Shown: positions 1 to 7,750 of the stretch, piece after piece | Layout of the letters: every line of letters begins with the position of its first letter | How positions within the stretch are numbered: the stretch's first letter is position 1 | Origin: JAJRXK01 sp964593155 | GTDB taxonomy: Bacteria > Krumholzibacteriota > Krumholzibacteriia > JAJRXK01 | Length of the DNA: 11,558 bases | Assembly (NCBI GenBank): GCA_964593155.1 | Contig: CAZQHE010000129.1 | Location: forward strand, 1-11,558 | Reading direction: 5' to 3' | The notes under the pieces: model-generated | Database searches by the model: none | Seen by the model: the letters and a program-made list of their open reading frames with translations, nothing else | What the model was told of the DNA's origin: nothing | Position numbers and translations under genes: made by a program

Positions 1-321
1 CCACACGGCGTAGCTGATGAACTTGAAGCCGCGGCGCTCGTCGAAACGGCGCCCGGCCTTCATGAGTCCGATGTTGCCCTCGTTGATCAGGTCCTCGAGC
101 GAGAGGCCCTGGCCGAGGTACTGTTTGGCAATGGTGACCACGAAGCGGAGGTTTCCGCGGACGAGATCGTGCAGTGCGTCGTCGTCACCCTCACGGATCC
201 GGGCGGCCAGCTCGCATTCCTCCTGCCGCGTCAGCAGCGGGTAGCGACCGATCTCCCGGAGATAGCACTCGAGGCTGCGTTCGAAGCCGCCTCGGGACGA
301 TTGGTTGATCCGGCGAATCAT
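1..321 (-). CDS. RNA polymerase sigma-70 factor, RpoD/SigA-like (N-terminal part, truncated by window edge)
   Basis: Seen: an open frame from ATG at 321 to the window edge, 107 residues, C-terminus missing. Residues 16-45 (SLECYLREIGRYPLLTRQEE) are region 1.2; residues 57-107 are region 2, with NLRFVVTIAKQY, LEDLINEGNIGLMKAGRRFD and GFKFISYAVW, the core-binding and -10-recognition helices. Established: this layout, with only about 15 residues before region 1.2 and no region 1.1, is the short primary sigma factor typical of Bacteroidota and related phyla; it directs RNA polymerase to -35/-10 promoters. ATG 321 is the only ATG in frame before the stop at 472-474, but it has no good Shine-Dalgarno; a strong GGAGG lies about 65 nt upstream. 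Inference: it may be co-transcribed with htrA, 168 bp upstream on the same strand, since no terminator is visible between them. It could be a group 2 paralogue rather than the housekeeping factor; regions 3 and 4, which would help decide, are outside the window. Confidence 0.93.
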   Translation of the reverse strand, partial: MIRRINQSSRGGFERSLECYLREIGRYPLLTRQEECELAARIREGDDDALHDLVRGNLRFVVTIAKQYLGQGLSLEDLINEGNIGLMKAGRRFDERRGFKFISYAVW

Positions 322-489
322 GGCAAGGCGTTCCAGGCCTGGGGAAGAGTCACGGCGACCGGCTCGCCGTCGTCGTGATGGAGGTCCTCCTTTCCTACGT
401 GCAGTCGGGTGATCGTGTGCCCGGTCGCGTCGAGGGACATGGCGAGTGCCCCGCGGCGCGACCGGTCGGCTTCACGGCTCTGGGTTCGT

Positions 490-2007
490 TCAGTCCTCCT
501 GGAGCGGGTCCACGGTGGCATAGCCCGTGACGTCCCCGCGGCGGTATCCGATGGCGATCTTGCGCGTGCGGTCGACGTAGCGCCGCTGCGCGTCGCGGAA
601 TTCGTCGAGCGAGTCGACCGCGCGGTCGACCACCTCGAAGATCACGTCACCCGGCTGCAGGCGCGCCATGTCGGCCGGGCTGCCCTCCTCGACCGCGAGG
701 ATCAGCACGCCCTTCGTGTCGCGGATGTCGTACATGTCGATCAGCTCGCCCACGCGCGGATCCTCGGTGTCGTCGAGCGAGGTGACGGTGATGCCGAGCC
801 ACGTTTCGTCCTCGATGCCCCGGGTGTCGCCCTCGGGCATCACGGCCAGCGTGGTCTGCGCCAGGTCGAGTTCCTCGAGCACCACGTCGACGGTCACGTC
901 GTCACCGTCGCGATGGATCCTCAACTCGGCGGTCTCGCCGACCGGCGCGTCGGCCACCTTCCACTGCAGATCGGTGCCGTTGCGGATCCGATCACCGTTG
1001 AACTCGTAGATCACGTCACCGACCTGCACCCCACCACGCTGTGCCGGGGTGTCTTCGATCACCTCGCGGATGATCACACCGTAGTCGATGTCGAGGTCTC
1101 GACCCTCGGCCAGGTCACGGGTCATGTCGTCCATACGCACCCCGAGGTAGCCACGCACCACGCGACCCTCCGTACGGAGCTGCTCCGTGATGCTCACGGC
1201 CAGGTTGCTCGGGATGGTGAATCCGATGTTCTGGCCGCTGGCGTTGATCGCGGTGTTCACGCCGATCACGCGGCCGTGGATGTCGACCAGCGGCCCTCCG
1301 CTGTTGCCGAAGTTGATCGCGGCGTCGGTCTGCAGGAAGTCCTGGTACCGCGGCGTTCCGCCCTGGATCTGCAGGTCACTGCGGCCCTTCGCGCTGATCA
1401 CGCCCACGGTCAGGCTGCCGGCGAGCTCGCCGAGCGGGTTGCCGATGGCGATGGCGTAGTCCCCCACGGTCACTCCGTCGCTGTCGGCGAAGACCAGGTA
1501 GTCGAGACGCTCACCGTCGGTGTCGATCTTCAGCAGGGCGAGATCGGTGCTCGGATCCTGCCCCACGATCTCGGCCGGGTGCGCCTCTTCGTGGCCAGGA
1601 AACTGGACCTCGATGTCGGTGGCGTCGGCGATCACGTGGTTGTTGGTGAGGATGTAGCCGTCGTCGCTGATCACGAAGCCACTGCCCGCGCCCGGCATCT
1701 GCATGTCGCGGCGCATTCCCCGCTCGCGCGGGAAGAAGCGGAACAGATCCTCGCCCTCGACGGGCGGATGCTCGAAGCTCTTCGAGGCGGTGATCGACAC
1801 CACCGCCGGCATGACCCGGTCGGCCACGCGGGCGAAGGGGCTCTTCATCCCGGGGTTCAGGTCCTCGCGGTCGGAGAGCTGCTGGCCGGAGGCCGGCACA
1901 CCGAGACCGAACACGCCGACGAGGACGGCGGCGAAGAGCACACGACCGGTCGTGGACCACGCGGGGACGCAGCGCAGGTTGGAGAAATGTGGACGAGCCA
2001 TCGTCAT
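490..2007 (-). CDS. htrA: Do/HtrA (DegP/DegQ) family periplasmic serine endoprotease
   Basis: Seen: 505 residues. Residues 1-41 form a signal peptide with hydrophobic core about 22-37 and likely cleavage near ASG|QQ. The trypsin-like domain spans about 55-275, with catalytic His124 (ILTNNHVIA), Asp155 (DPSTDLALLKI) and Ser236 (NFGNSGGPL), plus GAGSGFVIS and IGFTIPSNLA. PDZ1 is about 287-380 (RGYLGVRMDDM, GVQVGDVIYEFNG) and PDZ2 about 403-490 (WLGITVTSL, LQPGDVIFEV). Established: two-PDZ Do proteases are oligomeric periplasmic chaperone-proteases that degrade misfolded envelope proteins; length and architecture are normal. The start is ATG at 2007 because GAGGAGT lies about 7 nt upstream; the frame continues upstream to 2151 without looking coding. 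Transcription probably starts at the promoter at 2190-2218, giving a leader of roughly 175 nt. Which member (DegP, DegQ, MucD) cannot be told from sequence alone. Confidence 0.96.
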   Translation of the reverse strand: MTMARPHFSNLRCVPAWSTTGRVLFAAVLVGVFGLGVPASGQQLSDREDLNPGMKSPFARVADRVMPAVVSITASKSFEHPPVEGEDLFRFFPRERGMRRDMQMPGAGSGFVISDDGYILTNNHVIADATDIEVQFPGHEEAHPAEIVGQDPSTDLALLKIDTDGERLDYLVFADSDGVTVGDYAIAIGNPLGELAGSLTVGVISAKGRSDLQIQGGTPRYQDFLQTDAAINFGNSGGPLVDIHGRVIGVNTAINASGQNIGFTIPSNLAVSITEQLRTEGRVVRGYLGVRMDDMTRDLAEGRDLDIDYGVIIREVIEDTPAQRGGVQVGDVIYEFNGDRIRNGTDLQWKVADAPVGETAELRIHRDGDDVTVDVVLEELDLAQTTLAVMPEGDTRGIEDETWLGITVTSLDDTEDPRVGELIDMYDIRDTKGVLILAVEEGSPADMARLQPGDVIFEVVDRAVDSLDEFRDAQRRYVDRTRKIAIGYRRGDVTGYATVDPLQED

Positions 2008-2189
2008 AGCGTACTCCTCAGGGATCCGATCCCATTCGGGGTGACCCGTGAGTGGAGCGCCACGCCAACGGCAGCTCGTCGATCCGACGTCCAGCGAGCG
2101 AACCGCTCCGCGGCGAGACGGATGAGGGCCTCTCGACCCCCCGGAGCGCACACTCCGAACCTGTGGGGCAGGCTGCGGTCCGCTCCGTG

Positions 2190-2218
2190 AGTGTATCCGT
2201 GTCCCCGACTCACGTCAA
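2190..2218 (-). promoter_or_regulatory. Sigma-70 type promoter for htrA
   Basis: Read on the minus strand: -35 TTGACG (2218-2213), 17-nt spacer, -10 TACACT (2195-2190). Both boxes are close to consensus. It points at htrA, with predicted start near 2183 and a leader of about 175 nt. No sigma-E-like (GAAC / TCTGA) promoter is evident, so the sequence supports housekeeping expression. Confidence 0.6.
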
Positions 2219-2271
2219 CGAATCGGCGCCGAGGGCCTCCGAGGGCGCCCGCGCGCCGGGAAGCGGCCGAC

Positions 2272-2300
2272 TTGCCGCTCCCGGGGGTGTGCACTAAGGT
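2272..2300 (+). promoter_or_regulatory. Possible promoter for lpxH
   Basis: -35 TTGCCG (2272-2277), 17-nt spacer, -10 TAAGGT (2295-2300). The spacing is ideal but the -10 box matches consensus at only three positions, so this is tentative. It would give a leader of about 65 nt before ATG 2373. Confidence 0.35.
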
Positions 2301-2372
2301 CGTTTCGCCCCGTCCTCGTGCCCTGGATGCGTGTCTACGTCACCGTCCCGGCCCGGTTCCCGCGGTGGATCC

Positions 2373-3146
2373 ATGAGCCAGAGCGTCTACTTCGCCAGCG
2401 ACGCCCATTTCGGCGCCGGAACCGCCGCGAGCCAGGCGGAGCGGGTGCGTCGATTCACGCGGTGGCTCGCCGCTCTCGACGACGCCGACCACCTGTACCT
2501 CGTGGGTGACGTCTTCGACTTCTGGCTCGACTACCCGACCTACATGCCCAAGGTGCACATGGAGGTCCTCTACGGCCTGCGCCGGCTGCAGGACCGCGGC
2601 GTGGCCATGACGTTCGTCGGCGGCAACCACGACGCCTGGTGCGAGTCCTTCTTCGAGCACACGCTCGGGGTGCCCACGCTGCCCTCCGGCGCGGTGGTCG
2701 AGCACCAGGGGCGGCGGCTGATGCTGCACCACGGCGACGGGCTCCTGGCGTCGGAACGCTCCTACGCGGTGTTCAAGGCGATCACCCGCCATCCGGTGCC
2801 CGTGTTCCTGGCCAGGCTGATCCACCCCGAGGCCCTGTACGCCTTCGCCATGTGGCTGTCGCGCCGTTCCCGCGCCCGGGAGCGCGACGACTCCTCGCGG
2901 ATCGTGGCGATGATCGACCACTACGGGCACACCCACGACCATTCCGACGTCGACCACGTCGTGATCGGTCACGTGCACACGCCCGTACGGCGGGACTTCG
3001 AGGGGTGGAGCCTGACCTGTCTCGGCGATTGGATCGGCCACTTCACGGCCGGACGGTTGCACGACGGCCGGCTGGACCTGGTGCGCGTCGACGCCGAGGG
3101 GACCATGCACCCGCTCGGCGATCAGCCCACCTCGGTCGGTGGGTGA
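2373..3146 (+). CDS. lpxH: UDP-2,3-diacylglucosamine diphosphatase (LpxH)
   Basis: Seen: 257 residues of a calcineurin-like metallophosphoesterase with all metal-site blocks: D10-x-H12 (YFASDAHFG), G45-D46 (LVGDVFDFW), G84-N85-H86-D87 (GGNHDAW), H120-G-D122 (HHGDG) and G199-H200-x-H202 (IGHVHTP), followed by LGDWIGHFT. Established: LpxH cleaves the pyrophosphate of UDP-2,3-diacylglucosamine to give lipid X and UMP, the fourth step of lipid A synthesis, as a Mn2+-dependent peripheral protein at the inner membrane. The GDxFDFW...GNHD...LGDWI...F pattern and length fit the Bacteroidota-type LpxH. ATG 2373 is chosen because residues 5-10 then form the usual N-terminal strand and GGTGGA lies just upstream; a GTG at 2331 would add 14 residues without homology. 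No other lpx genes are adjacent. Its 3' end carries a short hairpin (3126-3143) and lies 12 bp from the convergent neighbour. Presence implies an LPS- or lipid A-bearing outer membrane. Confidence 0.9.
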   Translation: MSQSVYFASDAHFGAGTAASQAERVRRFTRWLAALDDADHLYLVGDVFDFWLDYPTYMPKVHMEVLYGLRRLQDRGVAMTFVGGNHDAWCESFFEHTLGVPTLPSGAVVEHQGRRLMLHHGDGLLASERSYAVFKAITRHPVPVFLARLIHPEALYAFAMWLSRRSRARERDDSSRIVAMIDHYGHTHDHSDVDHVVIGHVHTPVRRDFEGWSLTCLGDWIGHFTAGRLHDGRLDLVRVDAEGTMHPLGDQPTSVGG

Positions 3147-3158
3147 GGCCGTGTCGGC

Positions 3159-4109
3159 TCAGGGCAGGTAGGCCAGACGCAGCGAGATGCGGTGCGTGGT
3201 GTCGAAGGCATCGACACTGTTGTCCATGAACGCATAGTCGAGCACCAGCGGTCCGCGCCGGAAGCCCGCCCCGAAGGTGGAACCCCAGACGTCGTAGCTG
3301 AAGCGATGTCCGGCGCGAACGGCGAAGCTCTCGTGGATCCGCACCTCGGCGCCGGCGTGCAGACGGCTGTTGCCGTCGTTGGGCGCCACGACCTCGGCCG
3401 CGAACTGGAAGCGCTCGAGCCACTCCTGCCCGGGGACCGCCGGCCGGTAGCTCGCACCGCCACGGATGGTGCGCGGCAGTGCGGTGTCCTCCTCGTTGAG
3501 CGTCACCGCGGGCCCGAGGTTCTGCACCGACGCGGCCAGACGCAGTCCCTCGATCGTCGCCTGGTGGGCGATCCCGAGATCGAAGGCGTAGCTCGAACCG
3601 TTGTAGGCATCGATGTTCTCGTGCACGAACTTCACGGTGGCCCCGAGAGTGAAGGCGGGGAAGGAGCGGGCGAAGCTCAGACCGGCGGCCGCACCGTAGG
3701 GCCGGAAGGTCCCCGCCGCCGCACCACTGCCCTCGATCTCGGTGCGCTCGAGCTCGTCGCTGTAGAAGCCGTTGAGGCTCAGGCCGAAGGTCCCGATGCG
3801 CGTGGCGTGGCTCAGCGCGAGGCTCTCGCGCCGGAACAGACCGAGATACTCGGAGTGCTGCACCGCCATCTCCGTGCCGTCGACGTCGGCCAGGTTCGCC
3901 GGATTCCAGTGGACGGCCGTGACGTCGACCGCCGAGGCCACGCCGGTCTCGCCCATGGCCCCGGCCCGGGCTCCCACGCCGAAGCGCAGCCAGAGCAGTC
4001 CCGCGTCGCCGGGCTCGCCGGCCGTCGCGGCGACGGGGGCGAACAGGGTCGACACGGCCAGCGCGAGCACGAGCACGGCCCCGCGGCGGACGGAGAACGT
4101 CGGATGCAT
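3159..4109 (-). CDS. PorV/PorQ-family outer-membrane beta-barrel protein
   Basis: Seen: 316 residues. Signal peptide 1-30 (core VLVLALAVSTLFAPVAATA, cleavage near ATA|GE). Residues 42-75 carry the family signature: GVGARAGAMGETGVASA, then DVTAVHWNPANLA. The rest alternates short amphipathic beta strands (for example TFGLSLNGFYSD, FTLGATVKFVHE, LRLAASVQNLGP) and ends in HRISLRLAYLP, a typical barrel terminus. Established: the PorV/PorQ family (FadL-like fold) is widespread in FCB phyla. PorV itself is the T9SS protein that binds cargo sorting domains; many paralogues have no assigned role. Start ATG 4109 has GGGAGA about 8 nt upstream. The frame stays open far upstream (to 5336), but that stretch is antisense-like arginine-rich shadow of the next gene. 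Context: it lies 113 bp downstream of a T9SS-sorted protein and has its own promoter (4178-4207). Inference: it may assist surface delivery of that neighbour; being a true PorV is unproven. Confidence 0.85.
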   Translation of the reverse strand: MHPTFSVRRGAVLVLALAVSTLFAPVAATAGEPGDAGLLWLRFGVGARAGAMGETGVASAVDVTAVHWNPANLADVDGTEMAVQHSEYLGLFRRESLALSHATRIGTFGLSLNGFYSDELERTEIEGSGAAAGTFRPYGAAAGLSFARSFPAFTLGATVKFVHENIDAYNGSSYAFDLGIAHQATIEGLRLAASVQNLGPAVTLNEEDTALPRTIRGGASYRPAVPGQEWLERFQFAAEVVAPNDGNSRLHAGAEVRIHESFAVRAGHRFSYDVWGSTFGAGFRRGPLVLDYAFMDNSVDAFDTTHRISLRLAYLP

Positions 4110-4177
4110 TGAGGATCTCCCGGTGTACGGCGCGCGCGGCGCCGGTTCGGAGGAGGGTCGACAGGGGCCGCCCCGTG

Positions 4178-4207
4178 AGTATACGCAGGCCGCGTGCCGG
4201 GCTTCAA
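4178..4207 (-). promoter_or_regulatory. Sigma-70 type promoter for the PorV-family gene
   Basis: Minus strand: -35 TTGAAG (4207-4202), 18-nt spacer, -10 TATACT (4183-4178), just downstream of the M6-like gene's stop codon. Predicted start near 4171, leader about 60 nt. A GC-only hairpin (arms CGGCGC 4128-4133 and GCGCCG 4139-4144) lies in that leader, 10-20 nt before the Shine-Dalgarno. Confidence 0.6.
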
Positions 4208-4222
4208 ATGCCGCGCGGCCGT

Positions 4223-7200
4223 TCATCGGACCACCGTCAGCACGGTGCGGTCCTCGCCGTGCTCGGTCGCGACCGCGCACAGGTACATGCCCGCGGCCAC
4301 GTCGCCGAGGTCGATCTCCTCCTCGAAGAACGTCCCGGCAGGTGCGGGAACCGGCCCCAGGCTCACCACTTCCTGCCCCTCGAGCGAGTAGACGGTGACC
4401 GTGACCGTCGAGGAGCGATCGACGCGCAGACGCACACGGACGCGCCCGTCGACGGTCGGATTCGGATACACGACCAGCCCCGGATCGGGCCCGAAGGTGC
4501 CGCTCGAGGGCTCGATCCTGGCCCGGGTGGCGTTGTCGACGCCGTGACCGCCCTGGGTCCAGGGCGCGTAGGCCGAGACCGGGACCTCCAGATCGAACAC
4601 CCGCAGGTCGCCGGTGATCGTCGCCTCGACGTCGCGCGCCGGAGCATCGATGGATTCCAGGCGCTCGAAGCGGCCGACCACGGCCAGGTCGAGGTCGTCG
4701 TCTCCGTCGAGGTCGGCCACCACCGGCGTCGACACCGGCTCGGCCGGACCCGCCACGGGCCACCCCGGCACCGAGCGGCCCTGCAGATCGACCGCGTGCA
4801 CCGAGCCGGCGGGCTCGTGCCATACGATCTCGACCGTGCCGTCCCCGTCGAGATCCACCAGCACCGGCGCGACCGCACGGTTGCCGACCGGCGGATCGAC
4901 CCCGCCCCGCCCGGGACGGTACGGGAATCCCGGCAGCGAGCGGAGATTGCGGTCGAAGGCGTGCAGGCCGCCACCGAGCGTGACCGCCACGACGGTGGGG
5001 CCACCCTCTCTCGTGCGCGCCACCGCGGGCGTCGAGGCGGGCAGACCGGTCTCGAGAGAGCTGCGGTCGGGCACGGCGGCCGGATTCGCCACCGCACCGA
5101 GGTGCAGACGACCCTCGTCGTCGACCCAGGTCACGGCCGGGGAATCGGTCCCGAAGACGACCGGCGCCAGCGTCCGCGGGATCGCCCCCGTGCCCAGGGT
5201 CGCCCGCCGCAGGACCGTGCCGTCGACGTCGAAGGTCACGAGTGTCGTCGACGTCGAGTCCCGGCGCACCCCGGCCACGCGCGCGTCGTCGGTGGTCACG
5301 AAGACGGCCTCGTCGAGCCGCTCGTCCGAAGTCCACACGACGTCGGACGTCGGATCCGTTCCGGCCGGGCCCACCACGACGAGTTCGGTCCCGGACTCGC
5401 CCGAGCGAACGAAGCCTCCGAGACCGTCGATTCCGAAATCCGACGTCGTCGCCAGGAAGGCGCTCACCCCGCGTCCGGTCGTGTTGGTCACCAGCGGCGG
5501 ATCGGCGATCCCCGCCGCCTGCACGGTCGACGCGCCGACGACCACGACGTCGAGCCGGCCGTCACCGTCGACGTCGACCACGGCGGGCGCACCCCGCGGA
5601 GCGTCGCTCACCGGCAGCGTGGCCCACTCCCAGACGAGACCGAAGGGCTCGACCCCGTTGCGCCATGCGAGCACGCGCCCGCGATCGGCGGCGGCGACCA
5701 GGTCGACCACGCCGTCGGGGCTGCGATCGGCCGCCGAGCTCCCCAGGTCGGCCGCCCGCAGGTCGAAGTCCGGAGCCAGGCCGACCGTGCGGGCACGGCC
5801 GAGCTCGCGCGGGCCGTCGCTGGTGACGTCGAACTCCACCGTGAAGCCCATGGCCGGCCGGTAGACGAATCCGCTGCAGAAGAGCTGTCCCTGGAACTCG
5901 AACTTCGGCAGCGAGTCCTGCACCACGTTCGACACCTCGGCGATCCGGATGCCCGTGCGCAGGCCGTCGTTGCTGCGGGTGTCGGGGAGCGTGTCGGGGC
6001 CGAACACCGTGGACCCCTCTCCCCGCCAGGCGTCCTCGTCGGCACCCAGCAGGTACAGACCGCCAGCCAGCGAGTCGAGGTCCTGGATCCCGTCGGCCTC
6101 CTCGACGTCGACACCCTTGCGCGTGGCGTCGGCGTTGATCGTGTTCGTGCCGGCCAGCACCGCGTCCTGGATCACGCGTTCGTCCACGTGCCAGATGTAC
6201 AGACCACTGCCGCCCGCCCGCTGGCAGCCGTCGGGCGTGCGCGCGGAGTTCTCGCTCATGAACCAGTCCCACTCGGCACCGAGTTCGTCCTCCCACGTGT
6301 CGGTGGTCGGGTCGAAGGTCGAGGTCGGCGTGCCGTCGCCCCGTGCGCTGTCGGCGTCGAAGTAGTCGGGAAGGTTGTTGCCGTTGCCGCCTCCCTCGGC
6401 GGTCTTGCCGGGGAACGAGTAGAAGAGGTCGCCGTCGGGATCCTGCAGACGGTACTCCACGAGCCAGTACTCGCGCTCGTTGATCGGCACGCGCACCAGC
6501 AGCGTGTCGCTCACCGCGGCTCCCACCGAGTCCATCGCACCGATCCGCAGGGCGGCATCGGTCGTGACGTCGACGGTGTCGACCCAGCCCATCAGGTGTC
6601 GATTCATCGCACTCGGCGCCGAGGGGACAGTGGCCAGACCCGTGAACAGACCGTAGCCCATCAGGCCGAAGTTGCCGATGCCCTGGCTGTCGGGAAAGCT
6701 ACCCGGCGTGAAGTCGGCCAGACTGAGCATGCCCAGGCGCAGGCCGATCTCGAAGGCGTAGACACCGCGGACGTCGAAGAACCCGGCCAGGCCGTTGCTC
6801 GCGGGCGGGTCCTGGGCCTGGGCCTCGGGCAACACGAGCACGTGCTCGATCGCCGCCTCTGCACTGGGAACGAAGGGTTGCTCGAGGTAGTCGGCCTCGA
6901 CTGCGTTCTCGAAGTCCCGCGCGTCGAGGTAGTTGCTGAAGATCTGCGCCGGGCTGTCGCCGTTCACGTCGGTCTCCTGCCCGGCACCGGCGTGGATCAG
7001 CACCAGCGTGTCGTAGGCGGAGAAGTCGACCTGGTCGTCGATCGCCGCGACCACCTGCTTCGCCATGCGCACCGCACGCACACTCGAGCTGTCGTCGTCA
7101 CCGTAGTAGCCCATGCCCTCGGGCAGGTTGACGATGTCACCGTGCACGTCCCACTGCAGGTCGAGCCGACCGAAGCTCACCGTGCGGAAGTAGTCGTCGA

Positions 7201-7615
7201 CCCGCCGCATCTGCAGGTCGAAGTAGGTGGAGTCGTGGGCGGCGAAGACCGGCGTGCCGCCGTAGGGATCGTCGGGCGTGGCCGGCGGGATGACCTGCGA
7301 ACCGCGCCGCGGCTCCGGCCAGCCCGGGAATTCGGAGCGATCGCGCCCGAACATCAGGCTGTCGGCGAAGTCGCAACCGACCACGAGCATCGACAGCGAC
7401 GAGGGCGCGGCGCGGCGGGCGAGCGACCCACTCGCCCGGAATTCGAGCGGCGGCTTCACCGGAAGCTTCTCGCGGGCCGCGCGGATCCTCTCGGGGATCG
7501 TGTCGTGCCAACGCGCCTCGGGGATCGCGCTCCGCCCCGGAACGGCCGTCGCGACGAGCGCGAGCAGCAACCAGCCGCAGATCAGCGACGAGCGCGATCG
7601 AGTGTGCGGGTTCAT
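4223..7615 (-). CDS. Exported M6-like metalloprotease homologue lacking zinc ligands, with propeller-type repeats and T9SS type A sorting domain
   Basis: Seen: 1130 residues. Signal peptide 1-30. Residues about 75-390 follow the M6 (immune inhibitor A-like) plan: MLVVGCDFADS, YFRTVSFGRLDLQWDV, DTLVLIHAGAGQE, GVYAFEIGLRLGM, GIGNFGLMGYG, MNRHLMGWVDTVDV, and later GLYIWHVDERV (471-481). At the zinc site, where M6 enzymes have HEFGHxxGLPD, this protein has F288-E289-I290-G291-L292...S298, so both histidines and the third ligand are gone while Glu289 and Gly295 remain. Residues about 610-1010 carry FG-GAP/propeller-like units with Asp-rich loops (DVDGDGRLDV 681-690, DLDGDGTVEI 921-930, DLDGDDDLDLAVV 968-980). 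Residues 1047-1130 are a T9SS type A/FlgD-like sorting domain (VVYPNPTVDG ... GMYLCAV ... LTVVR). Start ATG 7615 has GGAGATCC upstream; an in-frame extension to 7822 reads as non-coding. Inference: a surface-delivered or secreted non-catalytic protein, perhaps adhesive or binding. A different catalytic site cannot be excluded. Confidence 0.9.
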   Translation of the reverse strand: MNPHTRSRSSLICGWLLLALVATAVPGRSAIPEARWHDTIPERIRAAREKLPVKPPLEFRASGSLARRAAPSSLSMLVVGCDFADSLMFGRDRSEFPGWPEPRRGSQVIPPATPDDPYGGTPVFAAHDSTYFDLQMRRVDDYFRTVSFGRLDLQWDVHGDIVNLPEGMGYYGDDDSSSVRAVRMAKQVVAAIDDQVDFSAYDTLVLIHAGAGQETDVNGDSPAQIFSNYLDARDFENAVEADYLEQPFVPSAEAAIEHVLVLPEAQAQDPPASNGLAGFFDVRGVYAFEIGLRLGMLSLADFTPGSFPDSQGIGNFGLMGYGLFTGLATVPSAPSAMNRHLMGWVDTVDVTTDAALRIGAMDSVGAAVSDTLLVRVPINEREYWLVEYRLQDPDGDLFYSFPGKTAEGGGNGNNLPDYFDADSARGDGTPTSTFDPTTDTWEDELGAEWDWFMSENSARTPDGCQRAGGSGLYIWHVDERVIQDAVLAGTNTINADATRKGVDVEEADGIQDLDSLAGGLYLLGADEDAWRGEGSTVFGPDTLPDTRSNDGLRTGIRIAEVSNVVQDSLPKFEFQGQLFCSGFVYRPAMGFTVEFDVTSDGPRELGRARTVGLAPDFDLRAADLGSSAADRSPDGVVDLVAAADRGRVLAWRNGVEPFGLVWEWATLPVSDAPRGAPAVVDVDGDGRLDVVVVGASTVQAAGIADPPLVTNTTGRGVSAFLATTSDFGIDGLGGFVRSGESGTELVVVGPAGTDPTSDVVWTSDERLDEAVFVTTDDARVAGVRRDSTSTTLVTFDVDGTVLRRATLGTGAIPRTLAPVVFGTDSPAVTWVDDEGRLHLGAVANPAAVPDRSSLETGLPASTPAVARTREGGPTVVAVTLGGGLHAFDRNLRSLPGFPYRPGRGGVDPPVGNRAVAPVLVDLDGDGTVEIVWHEPAGSVHAVDLQGRSVPGWPVAGPAEPVSTPVVADLDGDDDLDLAVVGRFERLESIDAPARDVEATITGDLRVFDLEVPVSAYAPWTQGGHGVDNATRARIEPSSGTFGPDPGLVVYPNPTVDGRVRVRLRVDRSSTVTVTVYSLEGQEVVSLGPVPAPAGTFFEEEIDLGDVAAGMYLCAVATEHGEDRTVLTVVR

Positions 7616-7695
7616 GGGAGGCGGATCTCCGTCGCTGGCTCTCGTCGTGCCGCGTCGAGCGGCCACCGACGACACGGATCGAGGGAAGGCGCGGC

Positions 7696-7725
7696 AGTAT
7701 AGGAACGGCCCCGAACCACGGTCAA
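7696..7725 (-). promoter_or_regulatory. Strong sigma-70 type promoter for the M6-like gene
   Basis: Minus strand: -35 TTGACC (7725-7720), 18-nt spacer, -10 TATACT (7701-7696). This is the best match to consensus in the window. Predicted start near 7689, giving a leader of about 75 nt. The -10 box and spacer length are identical to those of the PorV-family promoter at 4178-4207. Confidence 0.7.
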
Positions 7726-7750
7726 CCGCGGCCGGGGCCGATCGAATCGT

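Larger units (their letters stand above)
2008..2372. other. Divergent intergenic region between htrA and lpxH
   Basis: 365 bp without a recognisable gene. It holds a good sigma-70 promoter candidate facing left for htrA (2190-2218) and a weaker one facing right for lpxH (2272-2300). The GC-rich block between their -35 elements (about 2219-2271) has no clear operator dyad. The stretch 2020-2180 would be the htrA leader RNA; I see no riboswitch signature in it. A 96-codon frame on the minus strand here is arginine-rich and looks like chance. Confidence 0.6.

Noticed and set aside
409..2190. Long plus-strand open frame (593 codons) opposite htrA
   Set aside because: Composition is His/Val/Asp/Arg-rich nonsense typical of the antisense of a GC-rich gene; the minus strand encodes an unmistakable HtrA protease.
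2331..2372. GTG start 14 codons upstream for lpxH
   Set aside because: The added residues are Ser/Arg/Pro-rich without homology, while LpxH proteins begin directly with the first beta strand, as from ATG 2373.
4110..5336. Upstream in-frame extension of the PorV-family gene (about 409 more codons)
   Set aside because: It overlaps the M6-like gene in another frame and is Arg/Gly-rich; ATG 4109 begins a clean signal peptide behind a Shine-Dalgarno and a promoter.
4109..7702. Long plus-strand open frame (1197 codons) opposite the M6-like gene
   Set aside because: Antisense shadow. It has no recognisable domain or plausible signal, and the minus strand gives a complete signal peptide-to-sorting-domain protein.
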